DNA from: Methylophilus methylotrophus DSM 46235 = ATCC 53528
Lineage (GTDB): Bacteria > Pseudomonadota > Gammaproteobacteria > Burkholderiales > Methylophilaceae
DNA length: 64,000 nucleotides
Direction of reading: 5' to 3'
Assembly (NCBI RefSeq): GCF_000378225.1
Contig: NZ_KB905141.1
Coordinates: 1,255,326 to 1,319,325 of the forward strand
Shown: positions 36,019-45,764 of the stretch, piece by piece
Numbering within the stretch: the first letter of the stretch is position 1
Layout: each line of letters opens with the position of its first letter
Notes under the pieces: generated by a model
What the model saw: the letters and a program-made list of their open reading frames with translations, nothing else
What the model was told of the DNA's origin: nothing
Database searches by the model: none
Position numbers and translations under genes: made by a program

Positions 36019-36744
36019 TTATAGATAAAGTAACATCTTGCGTTCGGCTGGCGTCAGTTCAAAACCGGTGGTTTCATAGTGTTTGAAAATGGCGTCCACA
36101 ATTTTTTGTGGCTCATCAATCACTTGTATCAGGTCCATATCTGCCGGTGAGGCCATCCCCTCTGCCACCAGCGTATTTTGTAGCCAATCCACCAGCCCAG
36201 CCCAATACTGCTTACTGACCAATATGATCGGAATCTTGCGGCTCTTGCCAGTCTGCACCAGGGTAATCGCTTCCATTAACTCATCGAGCGTGCCAAAACC
36301 GCCCGGCATGACAACAAAAGCACTGGCATATTTAACAAACATGACCTTGCGCATGAAAAAGTATTTAAAGCTAATGCCGATGTCCTGGTAAGCATTGCCG
36401 TGTTGCTCGAAAGGCAATTTGATATTCAGGCCAACACTGGCACCACGCCCGGGGAACGCGCCTTTGTTGGCCGCCTCCATAATGCCCGGCCCACCGCCGG
36501 ATAGGACACTGAACCCGGAATCTGACAGCAAACGCGCAATTTCTTCAGTGAGCAGGTAATTAGGGTGATCCGGCTTGGTACGCGCACTACCAAAAATAGA
36601 GACTGCCGGCATAATGGCCTTGAGGTTTTCAGTTGCGCCGACAAACTCGGCCATGATCTCAAACGCTCGCCACGATTCATGGTTCACATCATCGCCATCA
36701 AGTAACTCCGGCTGCACCATACTTGGTAGCTTTTGGCTGGTCAT
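36019..36744 (-). CDS. LOG family protein (TIGR00730 type)
   Basis: 241-residue Rossmann-fold protein. The conserved motifs GGGPGIMEAANKGA (about 83-96) and PGGFGTLDELMEA (about 145-157) are those of cytokinin riboside 5'-monophosphate phosphoribohydrolases (LOG). Many bacterial members are nucleotide-hydrolysing enzymes, and some are of unknown role. The longer N-terminus (about 45 residues) places it in the larger LOG subgroup. It is divergent from polA by 95 bases. Confidence 0.9.
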   Translation of the reverse strand: MTSQKLPSMVQPELLDGDDVNHESWRAFEIMAEFVGATENLKAIMPAVSIFGSARTKPDHPNYLLTEEIARLLSDSGFSVLSGGGPGIMEAANKGAFPGRGASVGLNIKLPFEQHGNAYQDIGISFKYFFMRKVMFVKYASAFVVMPGGFGTLDELMEAITLVQTGKSRKIPIILVSKQYWAGLVDWLQNTLVAEGMASPADMDLIQVIDEPQKIVDAIFKHYETTGFELTPAERKMLLYL

Positions 36745-36839
36745 ACATCAGTCCTTCATATTACAAACCAAATTAGTGTACATGAAGTCGCTTTGAAATG
36801 CGTAAAATACGCCATTGATTTGATTCAAGAGAACGCACA

Positions 36840-39620
36840 ATGAAAACCCTGCTTCTGGTAGATGGCTCCAGTTACCTTTATCGCGCCTTTCACGCCATGC
36901 CTGATTTGCGCAATTCAGCCAATGAACCTGTGGGCGCGATTCAGGGCGTGCTAAACATGTTACGCCGCCTGCACAAGGACTATCCTTCGGATTACAGCGC
37001 TTGTGTGTTTGATGCCAAAGGTAAAACCTTCCGTGATGACCTGTATCCTGAATACAAGGCAAACCGTGTCAGCATGCCCGATGACCTGCGCGTACAAATC
37101 GAACCACTCTACGAAACCATACGCGCCATGGGCTGGCCACTCATCATAGAAGAAGGCGTGGAAGCCGATGACGTCATCGGTGCACTGGCCAAACAGGCAG
37201 AAAAAGAAGGCATCAGGACCATTATCTCAACCGGCGACAAAGACATTACACAGCTGGTCAATGAACATATTACGGTGGTCAATACCATGCGCGATGCCTT
37301 CCGTAAAACCGATGACGTACTCGATATTGCAGGCGTTGAAAACAAGTTTGGCATTCCACCCAGCAAAATTATTGATTACCTGATCCTCGTCGGCGACACT
37401 TCAGACAATGTGCCTGGGGTGGAAAAGGTAGGCCCTAAAACGGCAGTGAAATGGCTGACAGAATATGGCTCATTGGATAACATTATTGCCAATGCCGACA
37501 ATATCAAAGGCGTGGTGGGTGAAAACCTGCGCAAGGCCTTGCCATGGCTGCCAACGGCACGTGAGCTGATCACCATCCGCTGTGATATTGGGATTCGTGA
37601 ACATTTTGACGAACTGATTCCGCAAGTGCCAGACAAAGTCAAACTGCTGGCTTTGTTTGATCATTTTGAGTTCCGCACCTGGAAACGTGAGCTGGACAAA
37701 TTGCCCGATGGCGCCACTGCGCCTGTGGTTGAAAATCCAGCTGCGCCTGTCGCAGCAGCAATCACTACTGATGCAAACAACTCCGCCTCCCTGCCGAGCT
37801 ATACGCCTGATACGCGCCGCCACTACCAGACCATACTGACTGACGCAGACCTGGACAGTTGGCTGGCCAAACTGCAACAAGCCGAACTACTCTGCTTTGA
37901 TACCGAGACCACCTCACTCGACCCCATGCAGGCCAAAATTGTCGGCGTCTCGTTTAGCGTGACGCCTGGTGAAGCGGCGTATATCCCGCTCACCCATGAT
38001 TACTTTGACGCGCCTGTACAACTGGACTTGATGGCCACCCTAGGCAAACTCAAGCCTATCCTGGAAAACCCAAACATTCAAAAAGTCGGCCAGAACCTGA
38101 AATACGATATGCATGTGCTGGCCAATCATGGCATTCAACTGCAAGGCATCGCGCATGACACCCTGTTGCAATCGTATGTGTTTGAGAGTCACAAAGGGCA
38201 CGGCATGGATGAACTCAGCGAGCGCCATCTTGGCATCGCGCCCATCAGCTACGAAACCGTGGCCGGCAAAGGGGCAAAACAAGTGCCATTCAGCCAGGTC
38301 ACCGTCGAAGTCGCTGCTGAATATGCCGCTGAAGATGCCGACATCACCCTGCAATTACATCACGCCCTTTATCCGCAAGTGACGGTGTCAGACAAACTGC
38401 GCTTTATTTATGAGCAGGTGGAAATGCCCAGCATGCAAGTATTGCAACGCATGGAACGTAACGGCGTGCTGATCGACAGCCATATGCTCAACCGCCAGAG
38501 CAATGAAATTGGCCTGCGGTTGATGGAGATTGAAAAACAGGCATATGAATTGGCCGGGCAACCGTTTAACCTGGGCTCTCCCAAGCAATTGCAAGAAATC
38601 CTGTTTGGCAAACTCGGCATCAAGCCGTTGAAAAAAACGCCTTCCGGCGTACCGAGTACGGACGAAGACGTACTGCAGGAGCTGGCACTGGATTACCCGC
38701 TGCCCAAAGTGATTCTGGAGCACCGTAGTTTAGCCAAGCTTAAATCCACCTACACCGACAAACTGCCAAAAATGATTAATGCGCAAACCGGGCGGGTGCA
38801 CACCAATTACAACCAGGCGGTTGCCATCACTGGCCGCCTGGCCAGCTCTGACCCCAACCTGCAAAACATTCCGGTGCGCACGGCCGAAGGTCGCCGCATC
38901 CGCGAAGCCTTTGTGGCGCCCGCGGGTAGCCAGATCATTTCGGCGGACTATTCGCAGATTGAATTGCGCATCATGGCCCATCTCTCACAAGATGCAGGGA
39001 TGCTGACCGCCTTTGCCAATAACGAAGATATCCACCGTGCCACCGCCGCCGAAATTTTTGGCGTGGACAAAGCAGCCGTCGACAACGAGCAACGCCGTTA
39101 TGCCAAGGTCATCAATTTTGGCCTGATCTACGGCATGAGTGCGTTTGGCCTGGCGCAAAACCTCAATATCGAGCGCGGCGCGGCAGCTAACTACATTGAG
39201 CGCTATTTTGCGCGTTACCCCGGTGTCAAAGCCTATATGGAAAACACGCGCACGCTGGCCAAACAGCAAGGCTATGTCGAAACCTATTTCGGCAGACGCT
39301 TGTGGGTGCCTGAAATCAACAGCGCTAACGTACAAAGAAGAAACGGTGCCGAACGTGCCGCCATTAATGCTCCCATGCAAGGTACCGCGGCTGACTTGAT
39401 CAAGCTGGCCATGATTGCTGTAGACAGGTGGTTGCGGGAGGAAAAGCTGCAAACTAAACTGATCATGCAGGTACATGATGAGCTGGTGCTAGAAGTACCG
39501 GAGACTGAGCTATCCTTGGTTAAAGAGAAATTGCCCGCATTGATGCAGGGGGTCGCCACACTGGATGTGCCTTTATTGGCTGAAGTCGGCACTGGTAGTA
39601 ACTGGGAAAGCGCACATTAA
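36840..39620 (+). CDS. polA: DNA polymerase I
   Basis: Repair and Okazaki-fragment polymerase of 926 residues with three domains. The 5'-3' exonuclease domain (1 to about 290) has LLLVDGSSYLYRAFHA and EADDVIGAL. The 3'-5' exonuclease domain (about 325-520) has an intact CFDTETTSLD motif, so proofreading should work. The polymerase domain has motif A DYSQIELRIMAHLSQD, the O-helix RRYAKVINFGLIYGMSAFG, and motif C VHDELVLEVP. Length and motifs are normal. The start has a weak AAGAGAA upstream. Confidence 0.99.
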   Translation: MKTLLLVDGSSYLYRAFHAMPDLRNSANEPVGAIQGVLNMLRRLHKDYPSDYSACVFDAKGKTFRDDLYPEYKANRVSMPDDLRVQIEPLYETIRAMGWPLIIEEGVEADDVIGALAKQAEKEGIRTIISTGDKDITQLVNEHITVVNTMRDAFRKTDDVLDIAGVENKFGIPPSKIIDYLILVGDTSDNVPGVEKVGPKTAVKWLTEYGSLDNIIANADNIKGVVGENLRKALPWLPTARELITIRCDIGIREHFDELIPQVPDKVKLLALFDHFEFRTWKRELDKLPDGATAPVVENPAAPVAAAITTDANNSASLPSYTPDTRRHYQTILTDADLDSWLAKLQQAELLCFDTETTSLDPMQAKIVGVSFSVTPGEAAYIPLTHDYFDAPVQLDLMATLGKLKPILENPNIQKVGQNLKYDMHVLANHGIQLQGIAHDTLLQSYVFESHKGHGMDELSERHLGIAPISYETVAGKGAKQVPFSQVTVEVAAEYAAEDADITLQLHHALYPQVTVSDKLRFIYEQVEMPSMQVLQRMERNGVLIDSHMLNRQSNEIGLRLMEIEKQAYELAGQPFNLGSPKQLQEILFGKLGIKPLKKTPSGVPSTDEDVLQELALDYPLPKVILEHRSLAKLKSTYTDKLPKMINAQTGRVHTNYNQAVAITGRLASSDPNLQNIPVRTAEGRRIREAFVAPAGSQIISADYSQIELRIMAHLSQDAGMLTAFANNEDIHRATAAEIFGVDKAAVDNEQRRYAKVINFGLIYGMSAFGLAQNLNIERGAAANYIERYFARYPGVKAYMENTRTLAKQQGYVETYFGRRLWVPEINSANVQRRNGAERAAINAPMQGTAADLIKLAMIAVDRWLREEKLQTKLIMQVHDELVLEVPETELSLVKEKLPALMQGVATLDVPLLAEVGTGSNWESAH

Positions 39621-39680
39621 TCCTTACTATGGTATGGTGTTATTTCAAAAAAACCAATTAACAAACAGGAGAAACCCGCA

Positions 39681-39899
39681 ATGAAATCAACACTTATGAT
39701 AGGCATCATCCTGGTTGCACTCGGTGCAGCCGGTCTGGTATTCAAAGGCTTTAGTTATGAAAGCAAAGAGACTGTCGCCAAAATTGGCTCACTCGAAGCC
39801 AGTGCCGACATCACCAAGGATGTCGAGATTCCGCAAGCACTGAGTATCATCGTGCTGGCAGCAGGGGTTGCCATGGTATTGGTCGGATTGAAAAAATAG
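39681..39899 (+). CDS. Small two-helix membrane protein (possibly DUF3185 type)
   Basis: 72-residue protein with hydrophobic segments at about 5-22 and 52-69 and an 30-residue loop between them (SYESKETVAKIGSLEAS). A strong ribosome-binding site, AGGAG, precedes the ATG. It resembles small DUF3185-like membrane proteins, but I cannot confirm this. It is followed by a hairpin and T-run, so it is likely a monocistronic unit. Function unknown. Confidence 0.75.
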   Translation: MKSTLMIGIILVALGAAGLVFKGFSYESKETVAKIGSLEASADITKDVEIPQALSIIVLAAGVAMVLVGLKK

Positions 39900-39911
39900 A
39901 ATAAAAAGCTG

Positions 39912-39940
39912 ACTTGCCAGTCTTTTCTGACAGGTTTTTC
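39912..39940 (+). terminator. Weak terminator after the small membrane protein gene
   Basis: ACTTGCCAG and CTGACAGGT pair with one wobble and one mismatch, followed by TTTTTCC. It is weaker than the others in the window. Confidence 0.4.
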
Positions 39941-40015
39941 CTACGCTCTCTGACAGATTACCACGCAGCTTATAGTTAGGATGGGCGCTCATCACAACAA
40001 CAAGGGAGTACATAC

Positions 40016-40255
40016 ATGCTTTGGACAATTGTAGTTGGCATTATCGCGGGTTGGTTGGCAGGCTTGATTATGAAGGGTGATGGCTATGGCCTCATCTGGG
40101 ACCTGATCCTGGGGATTGCAGGTGCTGTTGTTGGCGGCTGGTTATTCGGCGCACTCGGCCTGAGTGCAAGCGGCGGCATGGTAGGCAGCATTATCGTAGC
40201 GACCATAGGCGCTGTTTTCCTGATTTTCATTTCACGTTTATTGCGCTCAGCCTGA
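40016..40255 (+). CDS. GlsB/YeaQ/YmgE family membrane protein
   Basis: 79-residue protein with three hydrophobic segments (about 3-20, 27-48 and 54-74) and many glycines. The N-terminus IVVGIIAGWLAGLIMKGDG is typical of the transglycosylase-associated (Tag/YeaQ) group often induced by stress. No catalytic residues are visible, and the old name does not imply a transglycosylase. A good ribosome-binding site (AGGGAG) stands before the ATG, and a strong terminator follows. Confidence 0.9.
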   Translation: MLWTIVVGIIAGWLAGLIMKGDGYGLIWDLILGIAGAVVGGWLFGALGLSASGGMVGSIIVATIGAVFLIFISRLLRSA

Positions 40256-40271
40256 TTGCAATCCAGAACAA

Positions 40272-40300
40272 AAGGCGATGACTTAGGTCATCGCCTTTTT
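40272..40300 (+). terminator. Rho-independent terminator after the YeaQ-type gene
   Basis: The stem GGCGATGAC / GTCATCGCC (9 bp, extended by A-T pairs) has a 4-base loop and is followed by six T, 19 bases after the stop codon. Confidence 0.85.
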
Positions 40301-40375
40301 TGTTGTCCTCAAAACCTGTTTGGGGACGAACGTCTGGTGAGGTAATATTTCGCAACTTATTCACTCTGTTGACCT

Positions 40376-41128
40376 ATGCGCTCATTCGGCATTTATATTA
40401 TTGGTGATGAAATCCTGTCTGGCAAACGGCAGGATGCTCACTTGAACAAGGTGATTTCATTGCTTTCGGCACGCGGCCTGCACTTAAGCTGGGCCCATTT
40501 TATTGGGGATATTCCGGAACAGATCACCTCGCATCTTAAAGCCAGCATGGCGCGTGGTGATGTGGTGTTCAGTTTTGGCGGCATTGGCGCCACGCCTGAT
40601 GACCATACGCGGCAATGCGCCGCTGCGGCAGCGGGCGTGCCTATTGAACGACATGTCGGTGCGGTTGCCAATATTGAAGCCCATTATGGTGAAGCGGCTT
40701 ACCCTAAACGGGTGCTGATGGCAGACTTTCCACAAGGATGTGACCTGATCCCCAACCCGGTCAACCGCGTGGCAGGGTTTAGTCTGCGAGAACATTACTT
40801 TGTGCCGGGCTTTCCCGAAATGGCTCATCCCATGATTGAATGGGTGCTGGAGACTTATTACAGCCAGCTTTTTCACGCCAATGACTACCTGGAACAATCC
40901 ATCGTGGTGACCGAGGCTGGGGAAAGTGACTTGATTGATTTGATGCACGAAATATTGAGGCAATACCCGGAATTAAAGCTGTTTAGTTTACCCAGAACCA
41001 ATCAGCGCAGAACCACCGAAGTTGGGTTAAAAGGTGCGAGTGCACGAGTGATGTTGGGAATGACTGATTTAAAGGCAGGGGTGACAGCGCTGGGTTACCC
41101 TTGGCATGCCAGCCTACCATCGCCATGA
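40376..41128 (+). CDS. MoaB/CinA-N-like molybdopterin-binding domain protein
   Basis: 250-residue protein with the MoCF-binding fold of CinA N-termini: IGDEILSGKRQDAHLN at the start, then FSFGGIGATPDDHTRQC (about 65-81), then PGFPEMAHPM. The C-terminal deamidase (PncC) domain of full CinA is absent; the last 80 residues are a smaller domain. The usual GGLGPTPDD reads GGIGATPDD. It may be a competence/damage-inducible protein A homologue; the substrate is unknown. Its stop overlaps the next gene by four bases (ATGA), so the two are translationally coupled. Confidence 0.87.
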   Translation: MRSFGIYIIGDEILSGKRQDAHLNKVISLLSARGLHLSWAHFIGDIPEQITSHLKASMARGDVVFSFGGIGATPDDHTRQCAAAAAGVPIERHVGAVANIEAHYGEAAYPKRVLMADFPQGCDLIPNPVNRVAGFSLREHYFVPGFPEMAHPMIEWVLETYYSQLFHANDYLEQSIVVTEAGESDLIDLMHEILRQYPELKLFSLPRTNQRRTTEVGLKGASARVMLGMTDLKAGVTALGYPWHASLPSP

Positions 41129-41784
41129 CGAAAAAAAGAAAAAAATCAACAAGCACTCCCCACGCCAACCCAGTACAAGGCGTTGTTCCAGTCCAAGCGC
41201 TTCCCAGGCATGTTTTGTTTCTTTTGGCATTACTCACAGTGCAATGTCTGCTTTTGCTTTGGGCGCTGGCACATCACTTTATTCCCAGTGCGGCTTGGCA
41301 AAGCGCTGGCTTTTACTGCAACCTGTTGATAAGTGCGATGGTGACAGGTGCTTTTTACTGCTTGATGTGGCGTCAGCGAAAAGCTGACCTCTCACGCTAC
41401 AAGCAGCTATTTTTAATAGTGTGCAGCCCGGTACTGCTATATTTTTTAGGATATTTTTCACTGATCTACGGGGCCGGTGATGTGTATACCCAACTCACAG
41501 GCATGCCAGCAACCATAGAGGACCATTGGCAGAAAAATAGCGATGATGCAGCACGTTTTGAACAAGAATATATCGCTGCGGGGGTATATGAAAAACGTTA
41601 TTTTGATAATCGAAAAGGCTGTATCACGCGATTATCAAGCCCCATGCTTGCTCGAGGGTTTCCCGTCTATTTTTGCGTTGAGGGGAGAACGTTTGCCAGC
41701 CTCCCCCTTGAAATTCCCGTGACTATGCATGGCTTGCAAAGTCAGGCAGGCTTTGATTTACAGCATGTGGATTATCAGCGATAG
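41125..41784 (+). CDS. Membrane protein of unknown function
   Basis: 219 residues from the ATG at 41125 (coupled to the preceding stop). A lysine-rich N-terminus (TKKRKKSTS) is followed by three hydrophobic segments (about 29-52, 60-80 and 90-112). A soluble C-terminal domain of about 105 residues has two cysteines (NRKGCITRL, VYFCVEGR). I do not recognise the family. The frame continues 8 codons upstream into the preceding gene, but the overlapping ATG is the natural start. The YkgJ-type gene follows after 12 bases. Confidence 0.75.
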   Translation: MTKKRKKSTSTPHANPVQGVVPVQALPRHVLFLLALLTVQCLLLLWALAHHFIPSAAWQSAGFYCNLLISAMVTGAFYCLMWRQRKADLSRYKQLFLIVCSPVLLYFLGYFSLIYGAGDVYTQLTGMPATIEDHWQKNSDDAARFEQEYIAAGVYEKRYFDNRKGCITRLSSPMLARGFPVYFCVEGRTFASLPLEIPVTMHGLQSQAGFDLQHVDYQR

Positions 41785-41796
41785 GTAAAAGCAGCC

Positions 41797-42084
41797 GTGA
41801 AATCCACTTCCTTGATAAATTGCAAAGCAGGCTGCGGCGCATGCTGTATCGCTCCCAGCATTCATAGTCCCATCCCGGGCATGCCCAACGGCAAGCCAGC
41901 AGGTGTACCTTGTGTTAATTTAACACAAGATTTTAAATGCCAATTGTTTGGCAAGCCAGAACGGCCTACATTTTGCGGCAGCTTGCAACCCAGCCTCGAA
42001 ATGTGCGGGCAAGCTAATCAATCCCGCGAGTATGCAATCGAATGGCTGAGTGCTTTGGAGTTAGCAACCCAGCCCGACCGTTAA
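41797..42084 (+). CDS. YkgJ family cysteine cluster protein
   Basis: 95-residue protein with the UPF0153/YkgJ pattern: C-x3-CGACC near residues 9-17, [17 protein letters not shown] with two more Cys, then [12 protein letters not shown]. The cysteines likely bind zinc or an Fe-S cluster; the function is unknown. It is the last gene of the plus-strand unit that starts at 40376. Its stop overlaps the stop of lgt on the opposite strand by 4 bases, so the two genes converge. Confidence 0.9.
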   Translation: MKSTSLINCKAGCGACCIAPSIHSPIPGMPNGKPAGVPCVNLTQDFKCQLFGKPERPTFCGSLQPSLEMCGQANQSREYAIEWLSALELATQPDR

Positions 42085-42872
42085 TGCTTGCGATACGACC
42101 AGCGCATCATCAAGATGCCGGTCAAAATCATGGGCACGCACAACCATTGGCCCATACTCAGGCCCAATGACAGCAATCCTAAAAAGCTATCAGGCTCTCG
42201 CGTGAATTCGACCAGGAAGCGAAAGCTGCCGTAGCAGAGCAGGAACATGGCAGAGATGGCACCAACTGGGCGTTTTTTGCCTGCAAAAGTCCACAGCACC
42301 ACAAACAGCACAATGCCTTCTAATGCAAACTCATATAGTTGCGAGGGATGGCGCGCCAGGTGATCGACCGCGGGAAATACCATGCCCCAGTCAGCGTTGG
42401 TTGGGCGCCCCCATAGCTCGGCATTGATAAAATTACCCAGGCGGCCCGCGCCCAGTCCGATCGGGACCAAAGGGGCGACGAAATCCATTAACTGCAACCA
42501 CGCCACGCCACGCTTGCGCGCGAACAGCGCCATGGCGACCATGACACCAATAAACCCACCATGAAACGACATCCCGCCTTGCCACAGGGCAAAAATCTCC
42601 AGCGGATGCTGCAAAAAGTAAGCTGGTTGATAAAATAGCACATACCCCAACCGTCCGCCCAAGACCACGCCCAGCGCGATATAAAACAGCATATCGTCGG
42701 GATCTCGTTCCTGCCAGGGAGAAGCGGGGTCTATTTTGCGCAACCGCTTGACCTGATATTGCCCCAACCACAAGCCACCAAAAAATCCAACCAGGTACAT
42801 CAAGCCATACCAGTGGATACCAAAACTGCCGATTTGCAATGCGATGGGGTTAAATCCAGGATGGGTAAACAT
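42081..42872 (-). CDS. lgt: Prolipoprotein diacylglyceryl transferase
   Basis: Inner-membrane enzyme that moves diacylglycerol from phosphatidylglycerol to the lipobox cysteine of prolipoproteins. The 263 residues have about seven membrane segments. The signature [16 protein letters not shown] (about 142-157) carries the essential Arg and Asn. [17 protein letters not shown] has the essential His at about 102. YGLMYLVGF lies near the N-terminus. The window encodes several lipoproteins that need it (MshL, the RND outer-membrane and adaptor subunits). Confidence 0.97.
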   Translation of the reverse strand: MFTHPGFNPIALQIGSFGIHWYGLMYLVGFFGGLWLGQYQVKRLRKIDPASPWQERDPDDMLFYIALGVVLGGRLGYVLFYQPAYFLQHPLEIFALWQGGMSFHGGFIGVMVAMALFARKRGVAWLQLMDFVAPLVPIGLGAGRLGNFINAELWGRPTNADWGMVFPAVDHLARHPSQLYEFALEGIVLFVVLWTFAGKKRPVGAISAMFLLCYGSFRFLVEFTREPDSFLGLLSLGLSMGQWLCVPMILTGILMMRWSYRKH

Positions 42873-42934
42873 GCCGACTCACCGTGAAAAAAACTGCATT
42901 ATACCTGCTGTCAGCGCAGTGACGTGGATATGAC

Positions 42935-44197
42935 TCAGAGGCTGTGCGCATTGCCAGGCATTTGCCATACTGCCAGCAGGCTGATCACGGCCATCAATGA
43001 CATATAGCCACCCACCCAGGGCAGACCGCCCAGTTGCACCAGGCTTTGCGCAATCGCAGGTGCAAATGAAGCGCCTAAAATGCCGCCTAACTGGTAACTC
43101 AAACCCGCACCGCTGTATCGCACCGCGACGGGGAACTGTTCAGGTAAGAATGCCCCCATGGGTGCAAAGGTCACCCCCATCAAAAATAGTGCGGCGAACA
43201 GGAAAAGCAAAATCCATAGCCAGTCACCGCTACCCAGCATGGGCGTCAGGGTAAACCCCAACACAATCGCCAGCAACTGCCCACACATCAGTACAGGACG
43301 CCTGCCCAGCCGATCTGACCACCCGGCAGCAAACGGGGTGGCGATTGCCATCCCAATCACGGCAATACACAGCAACGCCAGGAAAACGGGCCGCGCAATA
43401 TGCAGGGTTTGTGTACCATAACTCAGGCAAAAGACGGTGGCTGTATAAAACAGGTGGTAACACACCGCCATGGCCAGCGCGCCGAGCACAATGGCGCGCC
43501 CATGCTTAAATACCAAGGTTTTCAAAGGCCAGCGATGTAAACGTTGGGTGGACTGTGCCTGCGCAAATACCGGCGTTTCGGCCAGTTTAAACCTGACATA
43601 TAAACCTACCATCACTAATGCTGCACTGATGATGAAGGGTACGCGCCAGCCCCATTGTTCAAATTGGTGTTCACTTAGCCCTACGTTGAGCCCCAGAAAT
43701 GTCAGCGTCGCCAGTAAAAAACCAATCGAAGGACCCAGCTGCGGAAACATACCATACCAGCCACGCTTGCCTGGCGGTGCATATTCGGTGGCAAGCAATG
43801 CAGCGCCAGCCCATTCACCGCCCAACCCTATGCCTTGGCCAAAACGCAAGAGACACAGGCAGATGGGCGCCCAAATACCCCAAGTCGCATACCCGGGTAA
43901 CAAACCAATCAAAAAGGTGGATGTACCCATCACGAGTAATGAAGCGGCCAACGTGGCTTTACGACCAATGCGATCGCCAAAATGGCCAAATAATAATGCA
44001 CCCACCGGCCGCGCAATAAAGGCCAGGCCAAACGTTAATAAGGCATTTAAAGACTGGACAGAAGGATCACTGGCTGGAAAAAATACCTGACCAATCACTA
44101 GCGCTGCAGCCATGGCGTAAATATAAAAATCGTAAAATTCGATGGCGGTGCCGATAAAGCTGGCAAAGGCGATGCGGGATAAGGAAGGAGAATGCAT
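42935..44197 (-). CDS. MFS transporter of the metabolite:H+ symporter (MHS) family
   Basis: 420-residue protein with 12 predicted membrane segments. The N-terminus SRIAFASFIGTAIEFYDFYIY and the loop GHFGDRIGRKATL (about 72-84) are those of the MHS family (ShiA, ProP and related proteins). GQGIGLGGEWAGAALLATEYAP is another family signature. It should import an organic acid or small metabolite with protons; the substrate cannot be deduced. A terminator separates it from the RND efflux operon upstream. Confidence 0.9.
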   Translation of the reverse strand: MHSPSLSRIAFASFIGTAIEFYDFYIYAMAAALVIGQVFFPASDPSVQSLNALLTFGLAFIARPVGALLFGHFGDRIGRKATLAASLLVMGTSTFLIGLLPGYATWGIWAPICLCLLRFGQGIGLGGEWAGAALLATEYAPPGKRGWYGMFPQLGPSIGFLLATLTFLGLNVGLSEHQFEQWGWRVPFIISAALVMVGLYVRFKLAETPVFAQAQSTQRLHRWPLKTLVFKHGRAIVLGALAMAVCYHLFYTATVFCLSYGTQTLHIARPVFLALLCIAVIGMAIATPFAAGWSDRLGRRPVLMCGQLLAIVLGFTLTPMLGSGDWLWILLFLFAALFLMGVTFAPMGAFLPEQFPVAVRYSGAGLSYQLGGILGASFAPAIAQSLVQLGGLPWVGGYMSLMAVISLLAVWQMPGNAHSL

Positions 44198-44242
44198 GGC
44201 AGCATCTTAAAGTGGCCTTGACGGTTTTGCAAAGCAGGAAAC

Positions 44243-44280
44243 AAAAAACCGGGAATGCCTGATGGGCAATCCCGGTTTTT
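44243..44280 (-). terminator. Rho-independent terminator after the RND efflux operon
   Basis: CCGGGAATGCC and GGCAATCCCGG pair over 11 bases with one mismatch and a 5-base loop. It is flanked by A-run and T-run, so it can act in both directions. It begins 20 bases past the stop of the outer-membrane subunit gene. Confidence 0.8.
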
Positions 44281-44300
44281 GTTGATCAGGCACTGAAGAA

Positions 44301-45764
44301 TTACTTTTTGTAATACTCTTCCTGTTTCACGGTTTCGGGTTTCCAGCCGCCTCCTAATGCCTTGAATAAATCAACGGTGGCAATCAAGGTGTTTTGACGG
44401 CTTTGTACCAACGCCTGGGTGGCTTCGTTGTGATTACGTTGTGCATCCAGCACTTCCAGATAGCTGGTGTAACCTGCCTGGTAGCGGTTCTGGGCGACGG
44501 CCAGAATATTGGCGGTCGTTTTCTCCTTGGACTGGGCCAGCAACTCCTGCTCACGATACTGACTGGTATTCGACAACGCATCGCTCACTTCAGTAAAGGC
44601 CGTCTGCAAGGTATTTTGGTAACTTGCCAGCGTTTGCTTCTGTTGTGCCGTGGCCTGGTCTTCACGGGCTTTGAGGCGTCCGCCGTTAAAGATTGGCAGG
44701 TTTATATCCAACCCCAGTGACCAGACGCGCGCCGGAGATTTCAGCAAATTGTTGAGCGCAATACTTTCAGCACCGTAGGTTCCGGTCAGTGAAATGCTTG
44801 GGTAAAAGGCTGCGCGCGCGACCCCAATGTTGGCATTCGCCGCAATCATGGCCTGCTCTGCCTGACGCACATCCGGCCGAGCTTCCATCAATGCTGAAGG
44901 CAGGCCGGTTGGCGGTGTGACCGGGGCTGGCATAGCCATCAGGTCACCTGCCGGAATTTTCAAGCCAAGATCAGTGGTGAGTAAGCCAAGTTGGTGCTCA
45001 CTTAAAGCACGCTGTCTTTTCAGTTCCAGTGCCTGTGTTTGCAACGTGGTCACCACCAATTCTGCCTGGTGCGCATCAAGAACAGTAGCGATGCCGCCTT
45101 CAACCCTGCGCTTCGCCAAGTCAAAACTATCCTGTGCCGTTTTGAGGTTTTGCTCATTAACGCGCAGTTGGGCATCCAGGCTGCGTATCATCAGGTAATG
45201 GTTGGTCACCAGACTGGAAAGAGACCAGGTCACCGATTCCTTTGCGTAACGACTTGACAGCAGTTGTGCACGCGCAGCCTCATTTGCGCGGCGCAACCTG
45301 CCCCAGAAATCGAGCTCGTAGCTACCGTTCAAGCCGATTTTATAGGTTTTACGCGGATTTTCGCCAAACACCGGGAAAATCCCTGATTCAGTCACCCGGT
45401 TACGTATGCCTGAACCTGTCGCTGTCACAGTGGGCAACAAGTTGGAACCACTTTCGCGTGCAAAGGCATCGGCTTCTTCAATGCGTGCAATCGCTGACTG
45501 CAAATTGTTGTTTTTTGCCAGCGCAGTTTCTACCAGCTGGTTGAGCTGGCTGTCATTAAACAGTGTCCACCATTGTTGCAGCGCCAGTTGTTGCTCCTGG
45601 GTCATCTGGCTCGCCTGGCCATCCGTATATTGGGTCGGCACTTGTGGTTCAGGACGTGAGTAGAATGGCCCCAGCACCTGGCAACCTGCCAGTGACAGGG
45701 TAGCAAGCCCTAACAGCAATGACTGTTGTAACGGTTTTAATGTCAATTTAATCGTCGGTTTCAT
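44301..45764 (-). CDS. RND efflux outer-membrane channel (OprM/NodT family lipoprotein)
   Basis: 487-residue TolC-like channel of a tripartite efflux pump. The lipoprotein signal has LAGC, with the lipidated cysteine at residue 28. Two repeats of the outer-membrane efflux domain follow (about 70-270 and 285-470), with typical segments such as SYELDFWGRLRRANEAA and ARAAFYPSISLTGTYG. It overlaps the pump gene by 4 bases (ATGA). It forms the exit duct from periplasm to exterior. Substrates are unknown. Confidence 0.93.
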   Translation of the reverse strand: MKPTIKLTLKPLQQSLLLGLATLSLAGCQVLGPFYSRPEPQVPTQYTDGQASQMTQEQQLALQQWWTLFNDSQLNQLVETALAKNNNLQSAIARIEEADAFARESGSNLLPTVTATGSGIRNRVTESGIFPVFGENPRKTYKIGLNGSYELDFWGRLRRANEAARAQLLSSRYAKESVTWSLSSLVTNHYLMIRSLDAQLRVNEQNLKTAQDSFDLAKRRVEGGIATVLDAHQAELVVTTLQTQALELKRQRALSEHQLGLLTTDLGLKIPAGDLMAMPAPVTPPTGLPSALMEARPDVRQAEQAMIAANANIGVARAAFYPSISLTGTYGAESIALNNLLKSPARVWSLGLDINLPIFNGGRLKAREDQATAQQKQTLASYQNTLQTAFTEVSDALSNTSQYREQELLAQSKEKTTANILAVAQNRYQAGYTSYLEVLDAQRNHNEATQALVQSRQNTLIATVDLFKALGGGWKPETVKQEEYYKK

